Assembly (NCBI GenBank): GCA_002496845.1
Contig: DALQ01000019.1
Location: 1-20,100 of the forward strand
Direction: 5' to 3'
Length of the DNA: 20,100 nucleotides
Source of the DNA: Euryarchaeota archaeon UBA495
GTDB lineage: Archaea > Thermoplasmatota > Poseidoniia > Poseidoniales > Poseidoniaceae
Below the pieces are notes generated by a model. The model saw only the letters and a list, made by a program, of their open reading frames with translations. It was not told the origin of the DNA and did not search any database. Every line of letters begins with the position of its first letter. The stretch's first letter is position 1. Shown in pieces: positions 6,616-13,313 of the stretch. Both the position numbers and the translations under genes were made by a program.

Positions 6616-7386
6616 ATGAGCGAAACCTCTGACGCGATGCCACCTTTGGTGACGCTACGAGGAGTCAGCAAGAGGTTCGGCGATGTCGTGGCCCTTGATG
6701 ACGTAACGACGGATCTCAACAGGCACACCAGCACTGCACTGATTGGAGGAAACGGTGCCGGTAAAACGACGCTGCTCAGGATCCTGGCCGGCGTCTACAG
6801 GCCGACGGAAGGATCAGCCACCTTCACGGAAGGCGATCTGACGGCCCACCGACGAAAAATCGGCGTCATGACGGAATCCACAGGACTCCATCTTCGACTT
6901 ACTGCATGGGAAAACATCCGATTTCATGCACGTTTGTTCGGCATTGACGATCACGTCGCGCGAGAACGTAGCGAGGCGTTGGCTATACGTCTTGGATTAG
7001 GGGCGGCACTCGATCGACGAACGGAAGGATTTAGCCGCGGCATGCGGCAAAAAACGGCCCTCATGCGTGCCCTTGTTCACGAACCAGAACTGTTGTTGCT
7101 CGACGAACCAACGGCTGGCCTTGACATCACAAGCGCGCGTGCTGTGCGTGCCCTGATCGAATCCTTGGTTGACGAAGGGCGCGGCGTGATGTGGTCCACG
7201 CATGACCTGACGGCCGCCAACATATGTGGACGTGTGATGGTCATGCACAACGGACGGCTCGTGGCCGACGGGAGCCTTGAAGGCGTTCTTGAGGAGCATG
7301 AATCTGATCACCTAGAAGACCTGTACCTCACGTTGACAAACGAAGCTACGCCCGAATTCAAAGCCGGAATGGAGGCGGAATCATGA
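6616..7386 (+). CDS. ABC transporter ATP-binding protein, NatA-like
   Basis: This 256-residue ATPase should power the membrane protein encoded directly after it. Seen: Walker A GGNGAGKT (44-51), Walker B LLLLDEPTAGLD (159-170), an ABC signature of the form FSRGMRQ (139-145, usual in ABC-2 exporters in place of LSGGQ) and switch histidine in STHD (H196). The Q-loop glutamine is replaced (GVMTES, about 84-88). The family includes NatA (sodium efflux) and drug or lipid exporters, so the substrate is unknown. ATG 6616 is two bases after the epimerase stop; a TTG at 6610 would overlap. The stop overlaps the permease start by ATGA. Co-transcription with the mutase-epimerase pair is likely but functional connection is not shown. 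Confidence 0.9.
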   Translation: MSETSDAMPPLVTLRGVSKRFGDVVALDDVTTDLNRHTSTALIGGNGAGKTTLLRILAGVYRPTEGSATFTEGDLTAHRRKIGVMTESTGLHLRLTAWENIRFHARLFGIDDHVARERSEALAIRLGLGAALDRRTEGFSRGMRQKTALMRALVHEPELLLLDEPTAGLDITSARAVRALIESLVDEGRGVMWSTHDLTAANICGRVMVMHNGRLVADGSLEGVLEEHESDHLEDLYLTLTNEATPEFKAGMEAES

Positions 7387-8576
7387 CGGCACGACGAAGG
7401 GTCGTTGCCATTGCTCAACGCGAACTCTTGGATTTCATTCGTGATTGGAGAACCATCCTCATGATGGTCCTCATCCCACTGCTCTTGTTCCCGTTGTTGT
7501 TCATTGGTCTTCCACTGGTGATCGGTGGAGAAGCACAGGAATTGGCGGCCACAGACGTGAACGTGTTGATCCGTGGTGAAGACGTCCCAGGTGATCTGTT
7601 GATGGCCTTGGAAAACCGCTCGGTCATCGTCACAACAGCAGAGGCCCTCGATGACGTGACTGTTGACGACGATGCGATCAGGAACGGTTCAATGCATGCC
7701 GTGATGCTTTGGAACAGCAGCGGAGAGGTCTATGAGGTTCATTTGCGCCATCTGTCAACCTCAACCTTGAGCACAGACGCACGGCAACGCATCTTGCTAT
7801 CGGTGTCGGAATGGGAAGTGCAGGAGCGCGAACGGAGGGTGGCGGATGCTGGTCTCAACGTGACCGATACACTCGACCCCGTTCGCCTCGATCAAGGGTC
7901 GACGGATTTGGCATCAGACCGTGAGGTGCAGGGCTTGGTCCTGTCCTCGTTCATCCCGCTGATTTTGACCATGTGGGTGGTCACCAGCGCGGTCCAGCCT
8001 TCCATCGACATGACCGCAGGTGAGCGTGAGCGCGGTTCGATGGAAGCCTTGCTGTGTGCACCTGCACGACGATGGGAACTCCTTGCGGGTAAATGGGCGG
8101 CGGTATCCACCATCGTGCTCGTTGGCGTCATGCTGCAACTTGGTGGGTTGTTGTTCGCGCTGACCTTTTTGGCGGGTCCAAGTCTGTTGTCCACACCGGA
8201 CGTCGGAGCATTCGCGGTGCTGCTGTTCTTTGTTGCTGTGTTGTTCTTTTCCGTGATGGTTGTGGCCAGTGAACTTGCGTTAGCGATTCGGTCCAAATCC
8301 GTCAAGGAGGCGGGGGCCGTGCTCGCGCCGGTGAGCCTTGCGGTGATCATCCCCGCAGTCATTGTCCAAATCATCAACCTCGATGGCGTGGAAACCTTCT
8401 GGTTTGCTGTCCCGGTGGTGAATGTCCTCTTGGCGATGCGTGAGTTGTTGTTGGACCGTGTGGATCCTCTCCACACCATTGTTTGGCTCACCACGACCAC
8501 GATGTACACCGGGCTGGCCTTGTGGTACGCACAACGGCAATTCAACCGGGAGGACCTGGTGTTGAGTCCTTCGTGA
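7383..8576 (+). CDS. ABC-2 type permease, NatB-like
   Basis: A 397-residue inner-membrane partner of the preceding ATPase. A first helix (about 26-47, MMVLIPLLLFPLLFIGLPLV) is followed by a ~130-residue extracytoplasmic domain, then five further hydrophobic stretches from about residue 180. The ABC-2 coupling region is clear: AGERERGSMEALLCAPARRW followed by ELLAGKW. One helix, then a large outer loop, then a cluster of helices is the layout of NatB and related exporters. The ATGA overlap with the ATPase gene indicates translational coupling. Its TGA stop lies in the first GAATA repeat before the next gene. Exported substrate unknown; a sodium role would be an over-reading. Confidence 0.9.
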   Translation: MTARRRVVAIAQRELLDFIRDWRTILMMVLIPLLLFPLLFIGLPLVIGGEAQELAATDVNVLIRGEDVPGDLLMALENRSVIVTTAEALDDVTVDDDAIRNGSMHAVMLWNSSGEVYEVHLRHLSTSTLSTDARQRILLSVSEWEVQERERRVADAGLNVTDTLDPVRLDQGSTDLASDREVQGLVLSSFIPLILTMWVVTSAVQPSIDMTAGERERGSMEALLCAPARRWELLAGKWAAVSTIVLVGVMLQLGGLLFALTFLAGPSLLSTPDVGAFAVLLFFVAVLFFSVMVVASELALAIRSKSVKEAGAVLAPVSLAVIIPAVIVQIINLDGVETFWFAVPVVNVLLAMRELLLDRVDPLHTIVWLTTTTMYTGLALWYAQRQFNREDLVLSPS

Positions 8577-8601
8577 ATATTCTGCGAATACTCTAAGAAT
8601 A
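8575..8601 (+). promoter_or_regulatory. Probable operator: three GAATA repeats at 11-bp spacing
   Basis: GAATA begins at 8575, 8586 and 8597, exactly 11 bp apart, so all three face the same side of the helix. The first copy extends to the palindrome GAATATTC; the second and third read GAATAC. The array ends 19 bases before ATG 8621 of a ribbon-helix-helix protein, the class of regulator that binds short tandem sites cooperatively. The A/T-rich first copy is also the best TATA candidate, so binding would block the promoter. Array and spacing are seen; autoregulation is inferred. Confidence 0.62.
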
Positions 8602-8620
8602 CCCTGTGCCACCGAGAACC

Positions 8621-8797
8621 ATGCCTAAGGTCTCCTTGGACATGCCTTTGGAACTGAAAACGGACCTCGAACGTCACGTTGGGGACGCAGGGAAGTTTGT
8701 CAGTTTGGCCGATGCCATTCGTACCGCATGCAGGAAGATGTTGGATCATCTCGATGAAGTCGATCTTCGGGCCGGCCGGCGTGGAGGTGAGGCCTGA
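8621..8797 (+). CDS. Ribbon-helix-helix (CopG/NikR-type) transcription regulator, 58 aa
   Basis: The 58-residue protein has an RHH layout: strand KVSLDMP (3-9), helix A LELKTDLERHV, a turn with the G-K/F-V-S-L pattern, and helix B SLADAIRTACRKMLDHL, then a short charged tail. Such proteins are dimers whose paired strands read DNA in the major groove. It is the first gene of the deazaguanine operon and directly follows the 11-bp-phased repeats, so it probably represses its own operon. A GTG at 8606 in the same frame would add five residues (MPPRT) and is the alternative start if the transcript is leaderless. Its last base is shared with the folE ATG (TGATG). No effector domain is present, so what it senses is unknown. 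Confidence 0.75.
   Translation: MPKVSLDMPLELKTDLERHVGDAGKFVSLADAIRTACRKMLDHLDEVDLRAGRRGGEA
8783..8790 (+). promoter_or_regulatory. Strong ribosome binding site for folE
   Basis: GGAGGTGA, a full anti-16S match, sits 6 bases before ATG 8797 inside the end of the RHH gene. It shows that this organism uses leadered Shine-Dalgarno starts within operons. Confidence 0.75.
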
Positions 8798-9366
8798 TGG
8801 TTGATCGAGACGAAGCAGAAATCGCCGTTCGCACGCTCTTGAATTATCTCGAAGGAGACGAGGGTCGCGAAGGCACAAACCGTACGCCAGAACGCGTGAT
8901 TGAGGCTTGGGATGAGATTTTTTCAGGCTACAAGGGCGATGCCTCTTCCATCCTGAAGGCCACGTTCAACGGCGAGGGATACGACGGCATTGTGCTTCTG
9001 AGCAACATCGAATTTCACAGCACGTGCGAACATCACCTCCAACCCTTTTCTGGTCATGCGCACGTCGCCTACATTCCGGTGGACCGCATCGTTGGCATCA
9101 GCAAATTGGCCCGCTTGGTGGACCTGCATGCGCGACGCTTGCAAAACCAAGAACGAATCACAAAATCCGTGGCGGACGATTTGGAACATCACCTCAACCC
9201 CTTGGGAGCAGCGGTGATTCTGGAGGCCCATCACGGGTGCATGCGATGCCGAGGCGTGATGAAGCAAAATGCGACCATGACCACGAGCTCGATGCGTGGC
9301 GTCTTCTTTGACAAGGCGGAAGCACGTGCAGAAGTCATGCAATTGATTCGTCGATCGGATCCCTGA
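8797..9366 (+). CDS. folE: GTP cyclohydrolase I, type IA (FolE)
   Basis: The 189-residue enzyme converts GTP to 7,8-dihydroneopterin triphosphate, the first step toward preQ0. Zinc ligands C77 and H80 (in CEHH) and C148 (HGCMRCRG) keep a constant offset of 33 from E. coli Cys110, His113 and Cys181. Also seen: NRTPERVIEAWDEIFSGY, FHSTCEHHLQPFSGHAHVAYIP, GISKLARLVDLHARRLQNQER and a closing FFDKAEARAEVMQLI. Many Euryarchaeota use the unrelated-sequence MptA (type IB); a bacterial/eukaryal-type IA enzyme here suggests transfer or replacement, as an inference. It overlaps the regulator gene by one base and is 9 bases before queE. Its product could also feed pterin synthesis, but the neighbours argue for deazaguanine. 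Confidence 0.96.
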   Translation: MVDRDEAEIAVRTLLNYLEGDEGREGTNRTPERVIEAWDEIFSGYKGDASSILKATFNGEGYDGIVLLSNIEFHSTCEHHLQPFSGHAHVAYIPVDRIVGISKLARLVDLHARRLQNQERITKSVADDLEHHLNPLGAAVILEAHHGCMRCRGVMKQNATMTTSSMRGVFFDKAEARAEVMQLIRRSDP

Positions 9367-9375
9367 GGCGGTCGC

Positions 9376-9972
9376 ATGACCACCTATCCAATCGTCGAAA
9401 TTTTCCACTCTGTTCAGGGTGAGGGATTTCACGCAGGCATGCCGCACGTGTTTGTTCGGTTTGGGAACTGCAACTTGCGTTGTTCATGGTGCGATACAGA
9501 TTTCCTGACGTACCAAGAAATGCACGTGGATGATGTGGTCAATCAAGTCCTTTCGCACGGTTGCGATCGGGTGATTTTCACTGGCGGAGAGCCTGCGCTG
9601 CAGGATTTGGCCACCATTGGTGGCCGATTGAAGGAAGCAGGATGCACCCTGTCCATCGAGACAAACGGCACGGTAGAAGTGGATCCCATCATCGATTGGA
9701 TTTGCGTTTCTCCAAAGGACCAAGTCTACCCTGGTGTCGCGATTCGACAAAGGAACGGTGACGAATTGAAGGTCGTCTATGTTGGCCAAGATCTTGGGAT
9801 CTACGCAGACTTGAGGGACGGATTTACCCATCATTTCCTTCAACCGTGCTACTTGGACGAGGCTTCTGTGGAAGACAACGGTCGAGCCTTCGCTGCCGTT
9901 GAATCCGTCGTGAAGCAATCTCCGGGATGGAGGCTTTCGCTTCAGACCCACAAATGGATGGGGGTTGACTGA
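9376..9972 (+). CDS. queE: 7-carboxy-7-deazaguanine synthase (radical SAM)
   Basis: The 198-residue enzyme turns 6-carboxytetrahydropterin into 7-carboxy-7-deazaguanine using S-adenosylmethionine, an iron-sulfur cluster and Mg2+. Seen: FHSVQGEG near the N-terminus, the cluster motif C32-x3-C36-x2-C39 (CNLRCSWC) followed by D40 and TDF, FTGGEPALQ as the SAM-contacting GGE motif, ETNGT, and VSPK. The length and early truncated barrel are typical of QueE. The start lies 9 bases after folE with GAGGCGG in between; the stop shares one base with the queC start (TGATG). Confidence 0.96.
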   Translation: MTTYPIVEIFHSVQGEGFHAGMPHVFVRFGNCNLRCSWCDTDFLTYQEMHVDDVVNQVLSHGCDRVIFTGGEPALQDLATIGGRLKEAGCTLSIETNGTVEVDPIIDWICVSPKDQVYPGVAIRQRNGDELKVVYVGQDLGIYADLRDGFTHHFLQPCYLDEASVEDNGRAFAAVESVVKQSPGWRLSLQTHKWMGVD

Positions 9973-10760
9973 TGCAACCTCCCGCCGTGATGGCCCTGTC
10001 GGGTGGAATGGATTCGACGTGCTTGCTTCTCCGCTTGCTCCGTGAGGGGCATGCGGTGACGGCGCTTGGCTTCGATTATGGTCAACGGCACCGACGTGAA
10101 TTGGAGATGGCTCAACGCAACGTGACGGCCCTCCAAAACCATGGCCATCCTGTGACGTACAACCTTGTCGACCTACGAAGCGCCATGGCCAGCCTCGAAT
10201 CCTCGTTGACCAACCACGAGTCAACCATGCCAGAAGGCCACTACGCTGAGGATCAGATGAAGCAGACTGTCGTACCAAACCGGAACGCCATCTTCAGTTC
10301 CTTGCTGTTCGCCACTGCCCTCAGTCTCTCCAAGGAGCATGGCGGAAATGCGCGAATCGCCTTGGGGGTTCACAGTGGCGATCACGCAATTTATCCAGAC
10401 TGTCGGCCGGAATTCTACACCGCGATTGAACAGGCGTTCAAAGTCGGCAATTGGGACGCAGAATACGTGAACTTCGATTTGCCGTACCTTCACTTGGACA
10501 AGGCTGGTATTCTGAAGGACGGTTTGGCGTCATGTGATGCGCTGAGCCTTGACTTTGACACCGTCCTTGGAAACACACTGACGTCCTATGCCCCGGATGA
10601 ACAAGGGCGCTCACTCGGCACGACCGGGGCTGACGTCGAACGAATCCTGGCCTTCCATGACATTGGCCGAGTGGATCCTGTTCCGTATGTTGAGGCATGG
10701 GAAACCGTGTTGAGCAACGCACTGAAATTGCGCGCTGCGCACGAGGGGGGATCGGCATGA
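9972..10760 (+). CDS. queC: 7-cyano-7-deazaguanine (preQ0) synthase, lacking the zinc cysteines
   Basis: The 262-residue ATP-pyrophosphatase should convert 7-carboxy-7-deazaguanine to preQ0 with ATP and ammonia. Seen: PP-loop SGGMDST (10-16), FDYGQRHRRELE (34-45), VPNRNAIFSSL (101-111), GVHSGDHAIYPDCRPEF (132-148), and a QueC-like ending VERILAF...GRVDPVPYVEAW. Normal QueC has four zinc cysteines before that ending (C...CGxCxxC). Here the region reads NTLTSYAPDEQGRSLGTTGADVER: the positions are S205, L215, T218 and D221, with the 3-3 spacing kept but no cysteine left. This is substitution, not truncation or frameshift. The full operon argues it still makes preQ0. The stop overlaps the msrB start by ATGA. 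Confidence 0.92.
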   Translation: MQPPAVMALSGGMDSTCLLLRLLREGHAVTALGFDYGQRHRRELEMAQRNVTALQNHGHPVTYNLVDLRSAMASLESSLTNHESTMPEGHYAEDQMKQTVVPNRNAIFSSLLFATALSLSKEHGGNARIALGVHSGDHAIYPDCRPEFYTAIEQAFKVGNWDAEYVNFDLPYLHLDKAGILKDGLASCDALSLDFDTVLGNTLTSYAPDEQGRSLGTTGADVERILAFHDIGRVDPVPYVEAWETVLSNALKLRAAHEGGSA

Positions 10761-11152
10761 GCACCAAAACCGAACAAGAATGGCGAGAACTCCTTTCGCC
10801 CATCGCTTACCACGTCACACGCGAAGGCGGCACTGAGCGCCCACACACAGGTGAACTCATCGCGGAGTCACGGCCAGGCGTGTACCGCTGCGTGTGTTGT
10901 GAACGTGTCCTCTTCACCTCATCAGGTAAATTCCACAGCGGTTGCGGTTGGCCGGCCTTCCATACGGAAGCAGAACAAGCGAACATCGTCCGAATCGAGG
11001 ATCGTTCTCATGGAATGCTCAGGACCGAAGTCCGCTGTTCAGCATGCGATGCCCACTTGGGGCATGTGTTCAACGATGGTCCACGCCAGCATGGTGGGGA
11101 GCGATACTGCATCAATTCCGTTTGCTTGACCTTTGAGGAGGATGAATCATGA
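10757..11152 (+). CDS. msrB: Peptide methionine-R-sulfoxide reductase
   Basis: The 131-residue enzyme reduces methionine-R-sulfoxide in proteins. Seen: two zinc CxxC pairs (C45/C48 in YRCVCCERVLF; C94/C97 in VRCSACDAHLGHVF), FHSGCGWPAF with the usual position for a resolving cysteine (C63), and RYCINS with catalytic C118. A serine at 121 matches the family pattern. It overlaps queC and queD by ATGA on both sides, so it is translated with the deazaguanine genes although its reaction is unrelated. ATG 10757 is supported by the overlap; the upstream in-frame GTG at 10697 lies inside queC. Protection of oxidation-sensitive operon proteins is a guess. Confidence 0.95.
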   Translation: MSTKTEQEWRELLSPIAYHVTREGGTERPHTGELIAESRPGVYRCVCCERVLFTSSGKFHSGCGWPAFHTEAEQANIVRIEDRSHGMLRTEVRCSACDAHLGHVFNDGPRQHGGERYCINSVCLTFEEDES

Positions 11153-11598
11153 CCACGACCATACGACGCTGGGTGGAAACCGATACAGGTCACAGGGTGC
11201 CAAATCACAGCAGCAAGTGCGCTCACCTACATGGACACAGGTACCGCTTCGAGGCAGAAATCAGCGGTGAACTTGTGGGCGATCCAGACGCCCCGGACGT
11301 TGGGATGGTGTTGGATTTCGGTGACGTGTCCCGCATCCTCACGGAAGAGATTCACGACGTGGTAGATCACGCCTTTTTGGTCCAAGACACGGACGTAGAA
11401 GGCCGTGCAGCATGCGAAGCCATGGGCCCTTCCCACCGTACGGTGATCCTTCCGTTCCCGCCAACGGCCGAACATTTGGCCGCATGGGCCTATGCACGCG
11501 TTGCAAAGGCCATGGAAGCCACGTACGGCGACCGATTGCACCTTGATGCACTTCACGTCAGAGAAACGCCGAAGTCCTGGGCCACGTATCGACCCTAA
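11149..11598 (+). CDS. queD: 6-carboxy-5,6,7,8-tetrahydropterin synthase (QueD/PTPS family)
   Basis: The 149-residue T-fold enzyme converts dihydroneopterin triphosphate to 6-carboxytetrahydropterin, the step between FolE and QueE. Zinc ligands are H15 (DTGHR), H28 and H30 (HLHGHRY); C24 (SSKCAHLHGH) is the catalytic cysteine. GMVLDFGDV (52-60), VDHAFL (72-77), PTAEHLAAWAYARV (105-118) and RETPKSWATY follow the family order. The C-x-HxHGH pattern fits QueD; a strict pterin-synthase (PTPS-II) role is less likely given the neighbours. It is the last gene of the operon, and its TAA overlaps the TAG of the convergent trmJ gene within CTAA. Confidence 0.94.
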   Translation: MTTTIRRWVETDTGHRVPNHSSKCAHLHGHRYRFEAEISGELVGDPDAPDVGMVLDFGDVSRILTEEIHDVVDHAFLVQDTDVEGRAACEAMGPSHRTVILPFPPTAEHLAAWAYARVAKAMEATYGDRLHLDALHVRETPKSWATYRP

Positions 11599-12434
11599 TT
11601 CTCATCCTCTGGCGAGGGGAGACGGCGACGGCGTTGCTTCAACCACGATTCGTCTCCAGACACACGCTGGAGGGCTGTTGTCGCGTCAAGGTAAGCGCCC
11701 AAGAGACGCGTCATCTCATCGTCGGAGGCTCCGCCCTTAGCCGCCATGCGTGTCAAGACCTGTCGGACGCTCTGCTTCCGTTCTTCCAAGCCTGGCAGAA
11801 CATCTGCAAATTGCTCCAGACTCTCGTTGAACGCTCGTCGGATGTTCGGGTTGTTTCTCGTTTGCAAGGGGACAACATTCGGCAACGCCGGATCACGTCC
11901 TTGACGATCGAGGACGCGTGTACGATGCAATTCGTACAAGAAAATCGTCACAGCATGGCTGAGGTTCGCGATGGGATAACCCTCCCAGGTGGGCAAGGTG
12001 GCGAGCATGTCACATCGGTCCAAGTCTTCGTGGGACAGGCCCTTGCCCTCCTCACCAAAGACAAGCGCGACGTGCCCTTCTCCACCCTCAAGACGTTGGG
12101 CGAAGTCCCAAGGATAGAGGAAATGGCGGAACACTGTTTTCCTCCCCAGTTCACGCTTTCCTGACGTGCCCACCACCAAGGTTGCGTCGGAGACGGCTTC
12201 CTCAAGCGTGGCATGGACTTCAGCGTCATCGAGGATCCGTCCAGCATGCTTGGCTCGGCTGCGAGCCTCATCGTCAATGTCGCACTGCGGGTTGACCAAG
12301 CGCAACCTGTCAAACCCATGATTCAGCATGCCCCGGCACACAGCCCCAAGGTTCCCAGGATGCGACGTTCCGACCAACACCACCGTCAAACGGTACGGGT
12401 CCGTGGGGAGAGGAAGGTCGCTTCTTTGTCCCAT
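11595..12434 (-). CDS. trmJ: tRNA (cytidine/uridine-2'-O-)-methyltransferase, TrmJ-like SPOUT protein
   Basis: The 279-residue protein has the three SPOUT knot motifs of the SpoU/TrmJ group: motif 1 HPGNLGAVCRGMLNHG (25-40) with the catalytic arginine R34, motif 2 LVFGEEGKGLSHEDLDRCD (124-142), and motif 3 LPTWEGYPIANLSHAVTIFLYEL (147-169). A ~110-residue C-terminal helical extension rich in R/K follows, as in archaeal TrmJ, which methylates the ribose at position 32 of the anticodon loop. Position specificity is inferred. ATG 12434 directly abuts the stop of the preceding 72-aa gene (TGAATG), so it ends the ribosomal-protein operon. Convergent overlap with queD. Confidence 0.85.
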   Translation of the reverse strand: MGQRSDLPLPTDPYRLTVVLVGTSHPGNLGAVCRGMLNHGFDRLRLVNPQCDIDDEARSRAKHAGRILDDAEVHATLEEAVSDATLVVGTSGKRELGRKTVFRHFLYPWDFAQRLEGGEGHVALVFGEEGKGLSHEDLDRCDMLATLPTWEGYPIANLSHAVTIFLYELHRTRVLDRQGRDPALPNVVPLQTRNNPNIRRAFNESLEQFADVLPGLEERKQSVRQVLTRMAAKGGASDDEMTRLLGAYLDATTALQRVSGDESWLKQRRRRLPSPEDEN

Positions 12435-12653
12435 TCACTCCACCTCCTCGATGGCCTGAGCCAAAACCCGCGGATCGATGGGTGCGTAGAGAAAGGCGAC
12501 ATAGCCTCCGTTTTCGCGGTCCGGCATGGGAATGGACCGTTTCTTCAGCCCGTGATGCTGTTTGAGGTAGGCGAACAAGCGTTCGAGCTCCTCCGCCAAC
12601 TCGGCATGGAGGCTGACAGGGTCCTGCGTCCAATCGACGCGGATGTGGGGCAT
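12435..12653 (-). CDS. Unrecognised 72-aa protein in the ribosomal operon
   Basis: The family is not recognised. The sequence (start MPHIRVDW) looks like a compact alpha/beta fold: strand, long helix with ELAEELERLFAYLKQHHGL, a basic turn KKRS, strand GGYVAFLYAPI, and a short helix PRVLAQAIEEVE. It is acidic overall, without membrane segments or metal-binding pairs. GAGGT precedes its ATG by 6-7 bases, and it sits 9 bases after S17e and directly before trmJ, so it is clearly part of a translation-related transcript. It may be an accessory factor for ribosome or tRNA maturation, by context only. Confidence 0.72.
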   Translation of the reverse strand: MPHIRVDWTQDPVSLHAELAEELERLFAYLKQHHGLKKRSIPMPDRENGGYVAFLYAPIDPRVLAQAIEEVE

Positions 12654-12662
12654 GGGCCGACC

Positions 12663-12854
12663 TCAGTCGGTTCGGCGTTGGCGGTAACGGGTCACGTAAC
12701 CGGCGATCCAGTTGCGGAGTTTCTTCGAATCGACGTCGGTCAATTGCTGAACCATCAGCTTGTTGTGATCGAAGTCTTCAGTGAACTTCTCGCCATGCTG
12801 CTCAACGAGCTTGATGGCACGGATCTTGATGAAACTCGGTCGAATGTTGCCCAT
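12663..12854 (-). CDS. rps17e: Small-subunit ribosomal protein S17e (eS17)
   Basis: The 63-residue protein starts MGNIRPSFIK and has the hallmark segments KFTEDFDHNK, LTDVDSKKLRNWIAGYVTR of archaeal/eukaryal eS17. Archaeal forms are about this length and lack the eukaryotic extension. ATG 12854 is set by AGGAGTGA five bases before it; a GTG at 12863 in the same frame would hide that site. It follows L31e, overlapping its ribosome binding site with the L31e stop. Confidence 0.92.
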   Translation of the reverse strand: MGNIRPSFIKIRAIKLVEQHGEKFTEDFDHNKLMVQQLTDVDSKKLRNWIAGYVTRYRQRRTD

Positions 12855-12859
12855 ACGAA

Positions 12860-12867
12860 TCACTCCT
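12860..12867 (-). promoter_or_regulatory. Ribosome binding site for S17e, overlapping the L31e stop
   Basis: Minus-strand AGGAGTGA includes the TGA of L31e and lies 5 bases before ATG 12854. It decides the S17e start. Confidence 0.7.
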
Positions 12868-13135
12868 GAGCGAGGGTTACCTCGATGGGGAAGTCAGGCT
12901 CATCGTGACGGGTCACTTGGAGCTTGATCTTCCGGGGAGGGTGTTCAATGCCACGGGCCCAGATGTGCTCGTTGACGGAGGGGTCGATGTAGATCTCTTC
13001 CTCAGGGGTGACCTTGAGGTGGCGGATGACCTCGTTGCGGATGATCTGGATGGCGCGTGGGGCCCGCTTGTAGCGGGTGATGTTCCACGCGTTACGCAGG
13101 GGGACAGTGAGTTCAGAAACAGCGGCTCGGACCAT
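12860..13135 (-). CDS. rpl31e: Large-subunit ribosomal protein L31e (eL31)
   Basis: The 91-residue product shows the eL31 pattern: ELTVPLRNAWNITRYKRAPRAI, IRNEVIRHLKV, SVNEHIWARGIEHPPRKIKLQV. Length is normal for archaea. It starts at ATG 13135 with GAGGTGA six bases upstream, sharing bases with the L39e stop. The L39e-L31e pair is conserved in archaea. Confidence 0.97.
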   Translation of the reverse strand: MVRAAVSELTVPLRNAWNITRYKRAPRAIQIIRNEVIRHLKVTPEEEIYIDPSVNEHIWARGIEHPPRKIKLQVTRHDEPDFPIEVTLAQE

Positions 13136-13141
13136 ATCTCT

Positions 13142-13148
13142 TCACCTC
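13142..13148 (-). promoter_or_regulatory. Ribosome binding site for L31e
   Basis: Minus-strand GAGGTGA, 6 bases before ATG 13135 and overlapping the TGA of L39e: stop and ribosome binding site are merged, giving coupled translation. Confidence 0.7.
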
Positions 13149-13302
13149 AGCGTTGGAGCTTGCTTCGGCGCCAGTGGTGGCGCTTTGGATGGCTGACCGT
13201 CTTGCGGTTGGTCTTGAGCATCACCCAAACAGGAACACGGCGGTTTTGCTTCCCGACCTTCATCAGGCGGGCTTTCTTCGCGGTGGGCTTGATCTTGGAC
13301 AT
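13147..13302 (-). CDS. rpl39e: Large-subunit ribosomal protein L39e (eL39)
   Basis: The 51-residue very basic protein (MSKIKPTAKKARL ... NRRVPVWVMLKTNRKT ... PKRHHWRRSKLQR) is an unmistakable eL39, which lines the exit tunnel of the large subunit. The RRVPVWVMLKT and RRHWRR-type ending are diagnostic. It is easy to miss because of size. ATG 13302 follows a GAGGTGA by four bases, and that site overlaps the S19e stop. Confidence 0.97.
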   Translation of the reverse strand: MSKIKPTAKKARLMKVGKQNRRVPVWVMLKTNRKTVSHPKRHHWRRSKLQR

Positions 13303-13306
13303 GATT

Positions 13307-13313
13307 TCACCTC
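13307..13313 (-). promoter_or_regulatory. Ribosome binding site for L39e
   Basis: Minus-strand GAGGTGA, 4 bases before ATG 13302 and overlapping the S19e TGA, the same stop/ribosome-binding-site arrangement as for L31e and S17e. Confidence 0.7.

Noticed and set aside
7892..8878. 328-codon minus-strand open frame over the ABC permease and RHH gene
   Set aside because: Antisense to three genes with good family matches, with low-complexity composition typical of a GC-rich shadow frame.
10257..10660. A frameshift or sequencing error as the cause of missing QueC cysteines
   Set aside because: The frame stays QueC-like on both sides (YPDCRPEF before, VERILAF and DPVPY after) with the spacing of the replaced residues kept, so substitution is the better explanation.
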